Source: Zoroaster sp. YZ-2022 (lineage: Eukaryota > Echinodermata > Asteroidea > Forcipulatida > Zoroasteridae). Taken from it: a DNA stretch of 64,000 nt. The stretch covers positions 3,410,001-3,474,000 of the forward strand of contig CM055834.1 in assembly GCA_029582265.1 (NCBI GenBank). Reading direction: 5' to 3'. This document shows positions 21,690-32,986 of this stretch, in pieces (the stretch's first letter is position 1; the number at the start of each line of letters is the position of its first letter). Made by a program: the position numbers and the translations under genes. The notes under the pieces are model-generated. The model did no database searches, was not told the origin of the DNA, and saw only the letters and a program-made list of their open reading frames with translations.

Positions 21690-23022
21690 CATTTCTGGGA
21701 AAGAACACTGAAAAACCAAGAAACAAGAATTTTACAACAACCGAGAAGCGTGTTCTTGCTGGATTTGTGAAGGAAAATTCCAAAATACTCTTTGGAAAGG
21801 CAGGACACTGCTCCCAAAGGGTAAATGTTTTAATTGTTTTTTTAATTCGGTTGACTTGCAGTTCTCTGATTTTTGAAGTTTACTTTAAGTTGCATCGCCC
21901 GATTTCTGCCGAAAGACCAAAAAACTTTTGACAGATGATGCTGTTTTAAAACGAAAAACATAAACTTTTGCGTATGCCTGCTACTGGATCCGTGCCTGCT
22001 GCTGATGAGGTATATGTGAGCATTTTTACATGTGCACAGTTCAATATATATGCCTGTACATGTAATTATACAGTGGGTCAAACATAATGATACGATACTA
22101 TGTACAGAATTTCTAAAAGTGTGACAACATGATAACTAAATTTAATGCAAAATTTTCCCAAATGTAATTTTCTTCCATAAAAGAATTACTATTTACAAAA
22201 ACTTTAAATATTTTCAGGAGGTGGCCCATCCCTGTTGATGACACTTTTGAACATGTGCTAGATGCCCTGTCTCCTCAAACTAAATTTGGAATCTATGGAC
22301 AGGAGTCAGAGACAAATCCTTTGCCTTCTTAAAGTGTGCAGGAGGTAAGACCCAGTAACTTAAAATTAAGTGCAGTGGTATTAGGTGAAAATGCTGTATT
22401 TCACCTAATACCACTGCACTTATGTAGGTTTCACTGTCCAACTGTCTGCTCTCACAAAAGAAGCATTCTATTTTGTTGATTATTCATGTACCAAGTTCCA
22501 GCAAATTTGGACTGTAAGTACCAAATACCAAAATATTTGGGACTTTAAAAAAAGGTTCAACTTTGCTTTGACATTCTTGAGTTCAGAAACTTTAAGTAAT
22601 TTATACAATTATCAATCATTACTGTATATTTTACAAAACGTTTAAGAAAGATGATCTCATAGAAATGACATATTTTGGTATAAATTTGTATTTTTTTTCA
22701 GGATTCAGAATCTCAAGATTCACAACAGATACAAGTCTCACTGGAGTTCCTTCCCAGGAAACAGTCAAGTAGCAGCAGCTGCAGCAACAACGACAACAGC
22801 AGCACCTTCTTTCTTGACAAAGAATTGAAACAAAAACCACAACCAAAGGCATCACGCACAAGAAGCCATGAGATTGAGGAGGAGTTGTTGAAAATTGAGC
22901 ACGAAAAGGTTGATCTAATGAAAGAATTTGGATGTCCAGAGAGGAATCTTAGGATGTCTGCAATCATTAACTGCCTCAACACTTTTCAACTCTTTGCAAT
23001 AGCAAACTTATGTCTGCAATAA
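21690..23022 (+). pseudogene. Myb/SANT-like DNA-binding protein of Harbinger
   Basis: One exon (about 21700-21820, donor GTAAAT) encodes NKNFTTTEKRVLAGFV and ENSKILFGKAG, the start of a Myb/SANT-like domain as found in Harbinger accessory proteins. A last exon starting about 22702 encodes SESQDSQQIQVSLEF, a Ser/Asn-rich spacer, then SHEIEEELLKIEHEKVDLM, and stops at 23022. The middle exon(s) around 22217-22345 are poorly preserved. In Harbinger elements this protein carries the transposase into the nucleus and binds the ends. Exon borders are estimates; whether it still encodes a full protein is doubtful. Confidence 0.6.
22368..22421. repeat. 23-bp perfect hairpin with 8-nt loop
   Basis: AAGTGCAGTGGTATTAGGTG AAA (22368-22390), an 8-base loop, then the exact inverse (22399-22421). 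It lies just after a GAG-GTAAGA splice-donor-like site in the Myb-like gene, so it would be transcribed within an intron. Perfect identity of the arms implies recent origin or selection. Confidence 0.85.
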
Positions 23023-23846
23023 AAAGGGAGCACAGTGATGTTGATTCTGAGAATTGTTGTTTAAAGATTTAAAAATGTCAATTTCATAGACCCTTTAATG
23101 CATTCTGTTTGGTCCAGTGATGGTTGTTTTCAAATACTCTGAGAGTGTTTTAACTGTACATTCCATCTATTTATCTGTTAACAAATGAAGTTACTGTTTA
23201 ATGAGTGTTAATAATAAGTATAGACAACTCAGGAATGAAGTTCACATTTAACAGCAACGTTTTTGCCACTTTATCTTTATTTCTCAGAGGGTGTGTGTAA
23301 TGGTGCATTTACAAATAATGACTATCTATATCTTCAAGGCATAGATGAAAATACAGGGTGGTTTGGCTAATATTGGCAGATCTTAAGAAAAAAAACACTG
23401 AAAATGTGTGATGCTATTTTATTTACATTGCATAAAAGCACTGCTTACGAAAGTGTAAATGACTTGTTTTCTTAAAACTCATTTTCAAGTGTGATAAAAA
23501 CATTGGTAACACTTCTTACAGGTTGTTAACTGAAAAAAAATGTTACAACTTTTCTATAAACAATGTTTGGGATCTGTGTTACTTTAAACATAATTTAAAT
23601 TAATTCCATTAAATGTTTTTATAAAAATTTGCCAAATATTTCAAATATGTGTTTATGCAATTCTTGCAATATGTTATATCTAATTAATGAAAAGATGGAA
23701 ATGAGAATGAATTTATACAAATGTGAATTGATTATTTCAGAAAAATTAAATAAATTAAAGATGGATCTCCCAAATGTGTGAAATTGTTTCAGAGAACAGA
23801 GATTGCCAGCAAGTGTGTGCTATGTTTCTTACAGTGTATACATTAA

Positions 23847-25005
23847 TTAAACAAAGAAATTGTCAATAATATTTGCCCTTATAGCATCCCCAGCTGCAAC
23901 TGTTGCAATGTCATCGTCTGCAACATCGTTTTCGTTATGATCTTCATCCTCTTGCTGTTGATCATTATCTGGGTCAAGATTAGGTTCTCTCAGGTCCTTG
24001 CTGATGTTGAACGAGAATACAGCAGGCAGTGATGATGTCACAAGCCCTCGCTGGCACAATCTGCATTCCGTGACCAAGTAGACATCTGAATTTATTCTTA
24101 AGCTGCCCGTTGACTTGCTCAATAAGCACTCGTGTGGCAGCATGGGCCCTATAAAAAATAACAAAGTATTTATTTTATTTTATTTAATTTAACGCTTCGG
24201 ACTTTTGGGCAGTGCATTGTACCCTGTTATTAAATTATTTCCTAATTTACCTGTTGTATTCCCTCTCCGCATTGGTGTCAGGATTTGCTAGTGGGGTCAT
24301 TAACCATGGCCGTACTGGGTAGCCATAATCGCCCAAGAGGATGCCCTGTAGCCTTCCACCTTCAAACAGCTGCCCTATCCGACTTGCCTGTAGGATGCGG
24401 CTATCATGGGTGCTGCCTGGCCACCTTGCTGCTACACTGGTGATCCGATAATTAACATTGCATATAAGTTGGACATTTATGCTGTGTTTGCCTTTTCGGT
24501 TGACATATATGTGTTCATTGTCTCTGAGTTTACATCCATGAATACAAATGTGGGTACCATCTACCACATCAACTAGTTGGGGGAATCCTGCGATGGCGAA
24601 GAAACCTCTCTGCATATCCCACACTGCTGCTGGGTTTGATGGAAATGGAATGTATTCATTTCTCAGATGACAAAGTTTAAGAGTAACTCTTCTTACTACC
24701 CTGGAGCAAGTGGCAATGCTGCAGCCGTGTATCTCACTTGCACAGTCGAAGAGAGATCCTGTGGCATAGAATCTGAGGGCGATGAATACCTGTAAACTTG
24801 CTCGTAGTGCTCTGTTTCGCCTTGTTGGATGTTGCAAGCCTGCCTCTAACAAATCAATGATGTGCATGCATCCAAACCGTGTAAAACGATATTTTTTGAA
24901 CATCTGCACATCATCAAATTCATCTAGTGGGTTCTTCCTATCTCTGAAAACCCTCTCCCTGTGCAAAGCACATCGATTTTCCCGTACAAGAAGTTGAAAC
25001 GCCAT
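23847..25005 (-). pseudogene. Harbinger DDE transposase (one frameshift)
   Basis: Exon 1 (25005 to about 24250) starts MAFQLLVRENRCAL and contains the helix-turn-helix-like FYATGSLFDCASEIHG, then VDVVDGTHI (D1) and WPGSTHDSRIL (D2). Exon 2 begins near 24150 after TTTTTATAG with AHAATRVLIEQVNGQLKNKF, which supplies the third acidic residue (E of IEQVNG). A one-base change near 24005 is needed to pass from the CDIITACCIL part into NISKDLREPNLD and the acidic tail QQQEDEDHNENDVADDD, which stops at 23847. Family role: cut-and-paste transposition with a Myb-like partner. Apart from that one frameshift it is complete and therefore fairly young. Confidence 0.87.
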
Positions 25006-26100
25006 AATTTGTCGAGATAACGTATATGCTTACCACCTCAAATAACTGAAATTGCAGCTATGTTGAATTTAAGTGCTGTTAAATTTCCTGCCAAATTGTC
25101 ACATGAGACTTAAGATTAATTGTTTTGATTCTACGATTGATTTGGATCAAGTGTAGGGCTAAGATCGATTGGAGAGTACAGTTAAGATTGATATTAATCT
25201 TAAATTGCTTTATGAAACAGAGATAAGATTAATTGTAAATTTGAGGAGTTTAAGATTGATTGTTTGGAGATAAGATTGATTATTTGGAGATAAAATTAAT
25301 TGTAAAGTTTTATGAAACACCCCCAGGAATGTTTTGATGCATGCATCTGTAAAATGTTTTTGAGAATGTTTTGAGAGTATTTATTTGTGCAGGTACATAT
25401 GCTTTTTAAAAATACAATGGACCAAATTATTTGTACTCAACAATACACTTTAGGTTGTCTTGTGTCAAAGCCTTTGCGTGGTTGATTGCGTAGCGTGTGT
25501 CTGCAAATTTATGAAATATTTCTTCAAATTTGCTTCCCATAAGTGCAGTTTCCCGGATAAGCTCTTGATGGCAGATTACAGGAACGTCATCGTAATCCTT
25601 ACTTTCAAGAGCTTTACGACGTCAAATCAGTGATAACATGACTCTGTTTAGGAGGTAATAATATTTGTATCAAAGTTAAACCTTAATTATACAACATTTA
25701 TGACTACATGTATCCTCCCAATACAAACATTTAAATCATCGCATGAACAGTAGATAATTTTCGGCTCACTCACCTGACAACACTTATGTACATGGTTGCC
25801 AACAAAGGCTTTGCCATGGTAAGCTTGACGCTCAACTTTGTGTCTCTTGAGTGCAGCATCAAGAGAACTTACAACTGGGCCTGTTCCAAAAGGGTAGTCC
25901 CACTTCTCCTTTTTCTTATTGGAAGTTTGATTAAAACATAAGCTAAAAGTTTTAAACAATTATACATGTATTTGAAGATGTACTGGTTTTGTTTATTTAC
26001 ATGGTAAATTTTTTCCTGTACAGAATGAGCTTACCAGCTCGTTGATTTCTTGTCGAAGGGTATATGCACGATTGGCCATCTCGCGAAACCAGGGATGAGA

Positions 26101-26640
26101 TTCTTCCGACATTTGTCGAAAATCCGACCTTACGATTTTGAAAATCCGATATTAAATTTCAGTTCCGACTTTCCGCCTTGGCCGTTTTATTTTTAGAAAT
26201 CTGTTCAGTAGGCGGGCGTACATAGCACAAATGCACCCTGCAAACAGGCCTCACTTTTTAAAACTGTTTTTCTTTTTAATTTACATACCCGACCGCTATT
26301 TATTTAATGCCGAAAGCATTATTTCTGAGCTGAGATTCTCCGCCACAGGTATTAATCCATAGAATTTAATTCCACAAAACAAAACATGTCAAAGATTTCT
26401 GAAGCTTTTCCGAGGTAAAAAATTCACCAATAGTTTGCTCTCAGTCGAATAAATAGATGGCACCATTCTGCTCCAACCAGTCATAATTTTTTTAAGTAGG
26501 TCTAGATTTATTGTTTAAACTTTTATGCTTTAAACAACTGATTAAAAGACGTATTTCTGCCCACAGTCGGATCACTTACTATGTATACATAGTTATTGTA
26601 TGTAGGCCTGCACAGGCTCGTACGTATAGAATCGTCATTT
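26101..26640. other. No gene recognised
   Basis: Boundary between RAG1-like copy B and the parvovirus-like insertion. It has short CGAAAATCCGA-type repeats near 26115-26145 but no coding region or terminal repeats I can support. Confidence 0.45.
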
Positions 26641-26644
26641 TTCA

Positions 26645-26700
26645 GCCAATAGGAAGACTCGTTACGCGCTGTGTAGGAGATTATCATATCAGCCAATAGA
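26645..26700 (+). promoter_or_regulatory. Two CCAAT boxes upstream of the NS1-like gene
   Basis: CAGCCAATAGGA and CAGCCAATAGAA lie about 130 and 85 bp upstream of the NS1-like start at 26780. Repeated CCAAT boxes at this distance are a plausible promoter, either viral or host. No clear TATA box was seen between them and the start. Confidence 0.35.
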
Positions 26701-26779
26701 AAAAATAGTTACGTGTGTGTTTAGGAACTTGCAAACCACAATTCTAAGGTGAATAACGTCATTCCGTCCGATATCTAAG

Positions 26780-28640
26780 ATGGCACAACGTATGATTAAT
26801 TCGCCGGCAAAGCTGCTTGCAGCTGAGACATATCGTCTATTTCAACCGCCTATGACAGTCGATAAGGTAATTCAACGACATACGGTAGATCTGCCACTCG
26901 TGAATTTGCACGGAGTCATCGTCAGCAGACTCAATAAAGATGCGGATGCACCATTCGATTTAGTGTATGCCGGGTTACGATCGACGTGTCCTAACGACCA
27001 ATGGATCCTCATAGAGCACGACCCTCGCAATAATCAGGGACCCTCGCAATAATCAGGGTCCGTCGTGTCAAATCGGAGGACTGCACTACCACATCATTTG
27101 GGTTTCGGACACCGATTGGAACAACACCAGCCGCATAAGAAAATTCAAGGCGGTATGCAGCTCTAATGCTCTCACCGTAAAGGCCATCTCCATCAAACAG
27201 CCGAAAGCATTTGCGACGTATATGAGGATGGACGGACGTCGTCTGATGCATGCAAACCTACCCGTAGACCCGCAGTACCACCACCCGATCTTCGGACAGT
27301 ACAGAGATGCCACTGCGGACGATATCGCTATAATGACGGCGAAGAAAATCAAGGAGAGAGGAGCAGCAGACGTCGAAGGTGTTCCGTACGGAGTCAAGCA
27401 CGATAACGACTTCCTTACGGAATTAATGAAGAAGTATAGTGGGATCACGGCGAACTTAATGGTGGACAAAGTGTTCAAATACGAGACGCAGGAGACACAG
27501 GCAAGATTTGATCGGATTTATTATAAATCCAACTTTAATCAATTGTTTAACAAAGTTAAAACCAAAGTGACCATGACTAACCTCGACCGTACAATGTCAG
27601 ACCTGACAGATGACTGGACCAATGCCTACTTGACTATGACCCCCGCAGAACAAGACACGTTCTTACCCCTGGAAGAGTCCATTGACATATACACGAGATG
27701 GTGTATCTTCCAGGGGATAGATCCTCTCAGCTTGGCCTGCCATGTCAAAATTATCTTAGATAAAGAGCAGGCCAAGGTGAACACCTTAATTTTCGAAGGT
27801 GAAAGCAACGCAGGAAAAACCTGGTTGGTCAATAGCCTGCAGTTCCTATGCGGTAATGTTGGAGAAATATCTCAAGGAACTGCAGGTTATGCCTTTATGT
27901 GGCAAGACTGCGTTGACCGCAGACTGATCGTACTCAACGAGCCATATATTGACAGCTGCGTAATTGAAAAAACTAAAATTATCATGGAGGGACAGGCTAC
28001 TCCAGTAGCTGTCAAGCACCAGGCCGAGGCACACTTGCGACGTACACCGGTGATAGTCACCGCAAATAAACCGATATGGCGGTTCGCTTGCAGCGAACAA
28101 GAGGCCATTGAGAATCGGAGTTACCAGTATCGCAACTTGAGACGGTGTGCCTTCCTAAAATCCTACACTAAATATCTCAACCCACGTGTGTGGACAGCTA
28201 TCCTCAATGATGAGATGTTCGTACAAAGTGACACATTCCAATATGACCCGATCGCAGATATGCTGTATGCAGCTGCCCCTTCTCCCCTAAGTCCGTGTTA
28301 TACCGTTCCATCAAATTCACCACAATCAGACACGGATATCAGGTATGGCATACATGATCGGTCATCTGACAGTCTAGACATGGACGCCGTAATAGATTTC
28401 GAAAACGAAGTTCTAGTACGGCGTGCAGAGGTACACGAGGCATCACCTGCATCACAGAATCCAGACGATTCAGACATGACATACCTAGACGACTTAGAAC
28501 CCCCTCACGAGCCCGTGCCATTCAAGAAGACGAGATTAGCAGACGGTACAGAGATCATTGAATCAGGAGGGATCGAGTGGACCGCCAACTACTACCCGTA
28601 CAGTCGAAAAGATAATCGCCAGCGGAAGGACGAATTTTAA
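26780..28640 (+). pseudogene. Endogenous parvovirus-like NS1 (replication initiator/SF3 helicase)
   Basis: Two overlapping frames make one NS1-like gene. The second part carries an HYH motif near 27085 and a nearby Tyr, as in an HUH nicking domain, then an SF3 helicase with Walker A GESNAGKT (about 27795), Walker B-like RLIVLNEP and sensor region TPVIVTAN followed by W. These are the parvovirus NS1 hallmarks; the NxxKxxMEGQ-like helicase context also fits. The first part starts at 26780 and stops at 27052. The break is a perfect 19-bp tandem duplication (27021-27039 and 27040-27058) that shifts the frame. After the helicase comes an acidic tail to a stop at 28638-28640. Intronless and of different codon style from its neighbours, so an integrated viral gene is likely. 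No capsid gene was recognised. Genus is uncertain (densovirus-like is a guess). Confidence 0.82.
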
Positions 28641-28673
28641 ATAAAGACACTCCATTTATCGTTCTTTATTTAA
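28638..28673. terminator. Head-to-head polyadenylation signals
   Basis: AATAAA overlaps the NS1-like stop codon (28640-28645, plus), and TTTATT at 28665-28670 is an AATAAA on the minus strand. They form an inverted repeat (TAAATAAAGA / TTCTTTATTTA). This is the layout where two convergent transcripts end. Confidence 0.6.
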
Positions 28674-29990
28674 TATTCACTAATATTATATAGGTTGAGA
28701 ACATCTGTCCATTATTTGAAACATGTTTAAATCCACACCTTTATTACAATATATTACAATAATACCACGGAAGAAAAAAAAAGTTTTTTAAACAACTAAT
28801 ATGTTCTTGACCTATAATGCATTCTATGAATAAAGAAAAAACCCACTATAAAAGTGTTGTTATAACTGACCAAATTGACTCAGACTCGAAACTTATTATT
28901 GCGCAATCATATAGGGCGCCCTCCACGATAAAAACGCGAAATCTTTGTGAAGTCACTTCAAGTTGGAGTTGTTGTCGTCGGCGTTATTGACCTTTGACCT
29001 CATTTGCATAAATTACCATAAATTTCCATAAAGTAGTTCCGGCATTTTCCTTTTTTTTAAAATGTTTTATTGCCATGGGGCCTTCAGACGTGGAGCCATA
29101 AATAATTATTCGGATGTTTTACCTACCAACTGAAGGCCCATATTTCAGTATAATAAGTATGTGTCCATATTAGGATTTCCATTTTTCACATACGATTTAG
29201 TGCGTGTGGTGCCCTGTCTCTATGTTGTAATTTGAATGTAACATATATGCAGATAACCAGACTACTTACAATAAGTTTGAGTCTTTACAAAGTATGACCA
29301 ATTTCTGAGATGGACAAAATGGTTGCTACGGGCTAGATTGCCTTAACCTCAGACCAAACACTTTGGTGACTACTCTTTATCACTAGAATTTAAAATATGC
29401 GAAGTTTAGATGATTTTTTGTGGCTGATTTGTAAAAATTTAGAACTGTTTATTGTATGTTTAAGTCATTAGCTTGTGTGTGTTTAATGTTGGTCTCTCTC
29501 ATGATTGTATGATACTTTACTCTTCAATTGCTATTGTCAAATTACAAAGCTCTGCTCCAACATATTTTCCTTTCAAATAGTTTCATGTTATAAATATGTA
29601 TGTACTGAATTATAGCTAAATGTAGGAATGGGTTGATCTAGGTCTATGGCCAGGCATTGGCTAATGAAAGTAACATTTTATTTATAGTTTATTGTCATGC
29701 TACTGCTTGGTTTTTGTGAGAAATGTTGTATTCCTTCAAGAGGTTTAGGCAAGACTTAAAACCTAAAAATAATGCGTATACAACACATCAACTTCAACTT
29801 TGACCCTTTATATTTACATTGTAATACATGTTAATAATCATTTTTTTAATGTCATGGACAAATCACACCTGTTTAACACTCTAGTAAACTCCAATACCAT
29901 ACTACGTTTAAAACATTAATAAATAAATCAGTCAATAAATGGTAAACAAATTGTTTACTGTTAAAAATAAAAATAATTAATAAATAAAAA
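28674..29990. other. No gene recognised
   Basis: No capsid-like or other coding frame on either strand despite the convergent poly(A) signal. A short GC-richer patch near 28915-29040 (GGGCGCCCTC, GTTGTCGTCGGCG) could be a promoter, without other support. Confidence 0.5.
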
Positions 29991-29999
29991 TTGTCATAT

Positions 30000-30200
30000 C
30001 AGGACACCATCTTCCTACCCTCCTCTTCCCTCATTCCACAACCCCATAGCCCCACCCAACCCCCTCCCCTTCCCTCATTCCACAACCCCACCCAACCCCC
30101 TCCCCTTAATTCCTTTCCCTTATACCACAACCCTTCCCCATCCCTCCCATCCCCTTCCCTTTTATTACAAAACTATCCAATCCCCTTCCCTTTTATTACC
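30000..30200. repeat. Pyrimidine-rich low-complexity tract
   Basis: Repeats of CCCTCATTCCACAACCCCAC and CCCCTTCCCTTTTATTAC make an almost pure C/T/A strand of 200 bp. The open frame across it is compositional only. Confidence 0.8.
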
Positions 30201-30372
30201 CCTCAGCCCCAATGGCTAAAGGTGTATTGTCATTGCCTACGGCGTCCTCGGGCACTGTAGTTTCCGGACCGTAACTTGAGTCAGAAGTAACATTTGGACT
30301 TGTAACTTGGGTGGGGGTTGCCCTTGGGGAAAGTTGGGATTGTTTTGGAGGTGAAAAGGTCAAAGGCTGACA
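30193..30372 (-). CDS. Candidate terminal exon, unknown protein
   Basis: A minus-strand open segment follows an acceptor-like CTATGTGTAG and encodes a Pro/Ser/Thr-rich tail (FSPPKQSQLSP, PTQVTSPNVTSDSS, PETTVPEDAVGND) ending at a TAA at the edge of the C/T tract. Balanced codon usage and the acceptor suggest a real last exon, but I recognise no family and cannot place upstream exons. Confidence 0.3.
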
Positions 30373-30399
30373 TGACAATCTCCTACACATAGCATGATG

Positions 30400-31890
30400 T
30401 TACGGATTGATTCCATTAAAAGCGATGAAGTTATTAATTATTAATTAATACTTATGTAACTTTCAGGTACATAGGACGACAATTAATATTTTTAATATTT
30501 TTTACCGAAAAACAATTTCCAGTAAGTTTGTGTAATAGTGGTGCAGCTGCTGTATACGTGACTTATACGACTGAGCGTATAATCTACATACGGACATGTC
30601 AATTTGAATTTCGGGTTTCTGAGGATTTCCACCAGATTGATGGAAGCAGAGACAATGCATCTACATGTATGAACAATTAATTGATTAAATACGTGTGTAA
30701 CTTTCATATTTATAGGAAGATATTTTATATTTTTAATACTTCTGAAAAAACATTCGAATCCGTTTGCAGTCGTTAACGTACTTATACGTACGTATACATG
30801 TACTATGTACATGTACAATATATAGGACTACATGCTGTATACTGTATGTTTAGGTTGCTGTCCTGGCCTATCTAGTGTGTGTACAGCACAGTGTGTATAA
30901 CGTTGTACTAATTCCCATTGCATACTCTATGCCAAGTTAGGCCAAGAGTGTATCACATTGTATACATGTTGCTGTGGTTGGCAAAAGTATCACATTGTAT
31001 GTAGCGCGTATTTCGTTTGCCACGCGTGCACGCCTCTTCGCCAAATTGTGATCATAACTAGTAGCTAGGCCTGGCAACTAGTACTATGGATGAGCAGTAC
31101 GCGCTGCCATGCACATGTACATTACATGTAGGTTTAACCTTGCTATAATTTTTTATGGTTTAACAACATTAATGTTGAAGGTTGAAGTAAATGCTGTTAG
31201 CAGATGAGGACACTATTCTTGGGGAAGACACAAGACTCTCCTTAGTGCAGTTGGGCCCCCCTCCCTTCTGAAAAAAAATACGTGCACAAAATAATTCCAA
31301 TAATTTTGAAGACATTATTTAAAGTTTTAATTGTTTATTTTATGGCTTGAAATGTAAAGTGGGGACGCAAAATTTGCCCAGAACTTTAGTCCCACCCCCC
31401 CCCCGTAGTCCTCAACAGACAACCAACCTGAAGTTTTTGAAATGTAGTGAATAATAATAACTGGGTGCATTTTAACATGTTGACCACAACTATGGTTTTG
31501 ATGATAAATCTATACTAACTGCTGTTGCAAGCTGCACTGTCACATAGAGGGTTGCTTCTTCTTCTTTCGTATACACCATCATCCAGTGGTTCACCATTTA
31601 GTCATCATCAGGTAGTCTATGAGGCTAGGATTGTCGGTTTCCGTGATGTTGCAAGGAGGGCTATACTCACGGCTGTTTCACCGTTTTAAAAGGCGCCCTC
31701 TTTCGGTTGATATTAGTCAGCGCGCATAATGATGTCTATGACGTCACCACGCATTTTATTTATAAACATTCCTTTTCGCGTCAACCGTTATGTAAAGTGA
31801 CCTTGTAAAAAGTGATAATCTGATTGGTTGATAGAAAGTTTTACATATGTAAATAGGTAAAATTATTTAAAAATATGTGACCTTCCGCCA
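30400..31890. other. No gene recognised; possible promoter region
   Basis: Contains repeated ATGTACATGT-type motifs (30660-31130), short poly-C runs, and near 31690-31800 a CRE-like TGACGTCA within a GC-richer stretch that may be the promoter of the spliced transcript starting downstream. No family-supported coding frame. Confidence 0.45.
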
Positions 31891-31899
31891 CCACCAAGG

Positions 31900-32099
31900 A
31901 GAAGTACGTTGGGGTCACGGAGTTAATGCGGAAGAAAGATACACGTGATGCATACAGCCCGCATTGTGTCTGGACTGCTCTACATGTCGACGGACGATCA
32001 CCAGACATTTTGTCTCATTTCTCATAAACAAAAGCCACAACGGACCCTAAAAACATGTCATCATCTCACAAGATGATGTACTTCAGGAAAAATTAACAA
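31900..32099 (+). other. Candidate 5' untranslated exon
   Basis: A GC-richer segment ends at TTAACAA followed by the strong donor GTAAGTG (32100). The only long frame in it, MSSSHKMMYFRKN, ends before the donor, so it would act as an upstream ORF. It is placed upstream of the coding exon 32749-32831. Confidence 0.35.
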
Positions 32100-32748
32100 G
32101 TAAGTGTAGGACATTTTGTTTTGGATGATTTAAAGCTATGAAAAGTTTGGCATTTTTTGTAAACATTTCAACACCGTTTATACGTTTCACGTGCTTTCGC
32201 CCCAGTGCAACTTCGCCCCTTAATTCCAATGAAGAATAAGATGCTACGGGGCGAGATTTGTGGGGGCGAACTGTACACATGTTAAAAACTGGAGATTTTA
32301 GCACATGTTTATTCAATTATTGACGTTGAAAGTCATGATTTTTATAGCTCTTGTTTGCTTCCATTCCCTAACGTACCACAACATTTGGCTTCAATCCCCT
32401 ACCACATCATTTGGTTTTGGTAGGCCCTAATATTACCTGACAAAACAAGAGAGAGAAACAAACAAGCAGTACACAGCCCACACTGCCACAGATATTTCAA
32501 ATATAATTTTTTTAAAGTTTTTTATAACTTTTTTATTTTTGTACATTATGTATAAAATACAGTATTGTTAAAACCTATACAATAAGCGTGTTAACTTTAC
32601 CTAATTGTTAGAATGCTCCCCCCCCCCCCGTGAGTTATAAGTTGCAAGTTGTGTTCGATGTATTCCAGAATGTCAAAACATTACACCACGAATTTAGAAA
32701 TACTTGTTTTATAACTATAATTTGAATTTGCATTGGTTTATTTTGTAG

Positions 32749-32831
32749 GTTTCAACGAATTACAGGATGTTCAACTACTTGAGTGCTATTCATCCTTCAG
32801 ATGACACAGTCTGTGTTGGTTTCGTAGAGCG
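32749..32831 (+). CDS. Candidate first coding exon of a host gene
   Basis: Bounded by acceptor TTTTGTAG and donor GTAAGT. The ATG at 32767 opens MFNYLSAIHPSDDTVCVGF and the exon ends in phase 2. A 38-nt exon at 45005-45042 would continue the frame. Possibly the start of the BEN-like gene whose later exons lie at 52-58.7 kb; the link is inferred from strand and phase only. Confidence 0.4.
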
Positions 32832-32986
32832 GTAAGTTTTGGTTGAAGTTATTGTATTTTAATTGAACAGCTCAACTTTGGGTTATTATTAGCCCCATAA
32901 TTAGTGCCATTCTGCCAATATTCTAGACTCTGTCTGACCCTTGGCCCTATGCCGATAAAAAACGGTACAATTTTTGCTTAAATTAT

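Larger units (their letters stand above)
20181..25324. mobile_element. Two-gene Harbinger element nested in RAG1-like copy B
   Basis: The left end GGGGGTGTTTCATAAA (20181) is mirrored by TTTATGAAACACCCCC (to 25324). Inside both ends are repeated AAGATTAAT-type subterminal motifs. CAGG flanks both sides if the TIR is read with four G, suggesting a short target duplication. The element carries a plus-strand Myb/SANT-like DNA-binding gene and a minus-strand DDE transposase that converge, the usual Harbinger gene pair. The element is 5.1 kb. A MITE and two strong hairpins lie in its internal non-coding DNA. Confidence 0.87.
19870..26100 (-). pseudogene. RAG1-like transposase gene, copy B (3' half, split by Harbinger)
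   Basis: Reading down the minus strand: a partial exon ending at 26035 (WFREMANRAYTLRQEINEL before GTAAGC); an exon ending at 25774 (GPVVSSLDAALKRHKVERQ, then NHVHKCCQ); an exon near 25600-25450 (PVICHQELIRETALMGSKF); and the last exon near 20140-19887 (KMHLLEDHAVDQL, NEQGGELIHTEFNRTGR, MSRHHLSTTPEV). These match copy A exons 5-8 in order. Everything 5' of about 26100 (RING, both Asp exons, CxxC) is absent. The intron before the last exon contains the Harbinger element 20181-25324; without it the intron would be only a few hundred bases. It supplies HxxxxH and Glu but no Asp motifs, so it cannot be catalytic alone. Confidence 0.78.

Noticed and set aside
30000..30260. Proline-rich secreted-type protein
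   Set aside because: Product of a C/T-rich low-complexity tract; the frame carries no independent signal.
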